Origin: an uncultured Collinsella sp.
GTDB taxonomy: Bacteria; Actinomycetota; Coriobacteriia; Coriobacteriales; Coriobacteriaceae
NCBI GenBank assembly: GCA_900547285.1
Contig: URGF01000096.1
Span: 1-7,189, forward strand
DNA: 7,189 nt
Direction: 5' to 3'
Shown here: piece after piece, positions 6,104 through 7,189 of the stretch
Layout of the letters: every line of letters starts with the position of its first letter
Position numbering within the stretch: position 1 is the stretch's first letter
Made by a program: the position numbers and the translations under genes
Notes under the pieces: model-generated
Seen by the model: only the letters and a program-made list of their open reading frames with translations
Told to the model about the DNA's origin: nothing
The model's database searches: none

Positions 6104-7090
6104 ATGCCGATTAATGATCCCGAGAAGTCGGAGAATATGCGCAAGTCCATCCGCGTGTATTCCGGTTCCTCCAACCGTCCCCTCGCTCAGAAGATTGCTG
6201 AGTACCTTGGGGTCGAGCTTTCGGGCCTTACGCTAAAGCAGTTCGCCAATGGTGAGATTTACGCCCGCTACGACGAGACCGTCCGCGGCGCCGACGTCTT
6301 CCTGATTCAGTCCGTGGCCGGCGGCAACGTCAACGACATGCTCATGGAGCTGCTCATCGCCACCGACGCTGCCAAGCGCGCATCCGCCCGCTCCATCACT
6401 GCCGTTATCACCCACTACGGCTATGCCCGCCAGGACCGCAAGGCCGGCCCGCGCGAGCCCATCACCGCCCGCCTCGTCGCCAACCTGCTCGAACGCGCCG
6501 GCGTCAACCGCATCATCACCCTCGACCTGCACCAGGGCCAGATTCAGGGCTTCTTCGATATCCCGGTTAACCACCTGTCCGCACTGCCGCTGTTTGGCCA
6601 GTACTACAACGACATGCACTTCGACACCGACAACCTGGTTGTCGTCTCCCCCGATGTGGGCCGCGCCAAGGCCGCCAAGAAGCTGTCCGACATGCTCGGC
6701 TGCGACCTGGCCATCGCCCACAAGGGCCGTCCGCGCCACAACGCCGCCGAGGTCATGGGCATCATCGGTGACATCAAGGGCAAGACCTGCATCATCAACG
6801 ACGACATGATCGACACCGCTGGCACCCTGTGCGCCAACGTCAAGGAGCTCAAGGCTATGGGCGCTGGCGACATCTACGTCTGCGCCACCCACGGCATCTT
6901 CTCCGGTCCGGCCATCGAGCGTCTGAACGACGCCCCGATCGTCGAGTGCCTCGTCACCGACGCCATTCCCGTCGAGGTCGGCGGCAAGATCAAGACCATC
7001 TCGGTCGCCGAGGAGTTTGCTCAGGCCATCTCCGCCGTTTACCACGAGGAGCCCGTCTCCACGCTCGTCGGCGGCGACTTCGCACTGTAG
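6104..7090 (+). CDS. prs: Ribose-phosphate pyrophosphokinase (PRPP synthetase)
   Basis: A 328-residue cytoplasmic enzyme, a normal length for class I PRPP synthases. It transfers pyrophosphate from ATP to ribose-5-phosphate, giving PRPP for purine, pyrimidine, NAD, His and Trp synthesis. Visible landmarks: FANGEIYAR (47-55), HYGYARQDRKAGPREPI (104-120, the ATP-binding region), LDLHQGQIQGFFDIP (140-154), VSPDVGRAKAAKKL (181-194), catalytic-loop K207 and R209 in HKGRPRH, and the PRPP-binding loop INDDMIDTAGT (231-241). Many homologues have DLH..QIQ with an acidic or Ala residue where this has Gly145; this looks like lineage variation. Start ATG 6104 has AAGGAG at 6091-6096 with ideal 7-nt spacing; a later ATG (6137, residue 12) has only a poorly spaced GGAG. 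It follows glmU in the same direction, an order conserved in many Gram-positive lineages, but has its own promoter-like sequence. Confidence 0.97.
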   Translation: MPINDPEKSENMRKSIRVYSGSSNRPLAQKIAEYLGVELSGLTLKQFANGEIYARYDETVRGADVFLIQSVAGGNVNDMLMELLIATDAAKRASARSITAVITHYGYARQDRKAGPREPITARLVANLLERAGVNRIITLDLHQGQIQGFFDIPVNHLSALPLFGQYYNDMHFDTDNLVVVSPDVGRAKAAKKLSDMLGCDLAIAHKGRPRHNAAEVMGIIGDIKGKTCIINDDMIDTAGTLCANVKELKAMGAGDIYVCATHGIFSGPAIERLNDAPIVECLVTDAIPVEVGGKIKTISVAEEFAQAISAVYHEEPVSTLVGGDFAL

Positions 7091-7125
7091 TCGCATCGTC
7101 CTTGCAACCCGGCGCATCGCCGTCG

Positions 7126-7189
7126 GAACAGAAGAAACCCCCGCGCTCCCCCTTGCTTCGCAAAGGTCGCGCGGGGGTTTCTTCTGTTC
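7126..7189. terminator. Strong hairpin terminator after prs, probably bidirectional
   Basis: A perfect 21-bp inverted repeat, 7126-7146 with 7169-7189, lies 35 bases after the prs stop. The 22-nt interior has a further partial pairing (CCTTGC with GCAAAGG, one bulge). The stem base carries GAAGAAA/TTTCTTC, so T-rich tracts follow the GC core on both strands. The window ends exactly at the last paired base, so any longer stem or T-tract is not visible. Confidence 0.85.

Noticed and set aside
6233..7117. 294-codon minus-strand open frame
   Set aside because: Antisense to prs with the same Gly/Val/Asp-rich bias and no domain; prs on the plus strand is unambiguous.

Overview
The window looks like a chromosomal piece from a high-GC member of the Coriobacteriia, most plausibly Collinsella or a close relative. 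This is inferred from codon use (strongly G/C at third positions), strong Shine-Dalgarno sites, a Firmicutes/Actinobacteria-style glmU-prs order, a compact ECF transporter operon and dense intergenic palindromes. No 16S gene or other species marker is present, so the genus is an inference.

Layout. (1) 3-518, plus strand: the 3' two thirds of an exodeoxyribonuclease III / AP endonuclease, cut by the window start. (2) 519-1051: a 533-bp gap between convergent genes, filled with repeats. It holds two short REP-like hairpins carrying a CTGGGGAC motif (521-555 and 760-804) and two larger palindromic elements (A, 591-750; B, 845-1014). A and B share a 79-bp core with identical internal spacing but have unrelated, self-complementary arms. 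Element A carries a perfect intrinsic terminator. (3) 4300-1052, minus strand: a three-gene ECF-type importer operon, transcribed as EcfT (membrane coupling protein), a fused double ATPase EcfA-EcfA', then an integral membrane substrate-binding S component. The genes overlap by one base or lie 4 nt apart. The linker between the two ATPase halves contains a 191-bp palindrome-ended insert that is translated in frame. (4) 4500-5912, plus: glmU, making UDP-N-acetylglucosamine, followed by a terminator. (5) 6104-7090, plus: prs, ribose-phosphate pyrophosphokinase, with its own promoter-like sequence and a long perfect terminator hairpin ending at the window edge.

How the genes fit together. glmU and prs are housekeeping genes for cell-wall precursor and nucleotide/PRPP supply; they are neighbours but a terminator and a probable promoter lie between them. 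The divergent ECF operon is a self-contained vitamin- or micronutrient-type importer: the S protein binds substrate, EcfT couples it to the ATPases, and the fused EcfAA' hydrolyses ATP. Its substrate cannot be read from the sequence, and no known riboswitch was recognised upstream. The least ordinary content is the repeats: the A/B pair between convergent genes and the in-frame palindromic insert in the ATPase linker.
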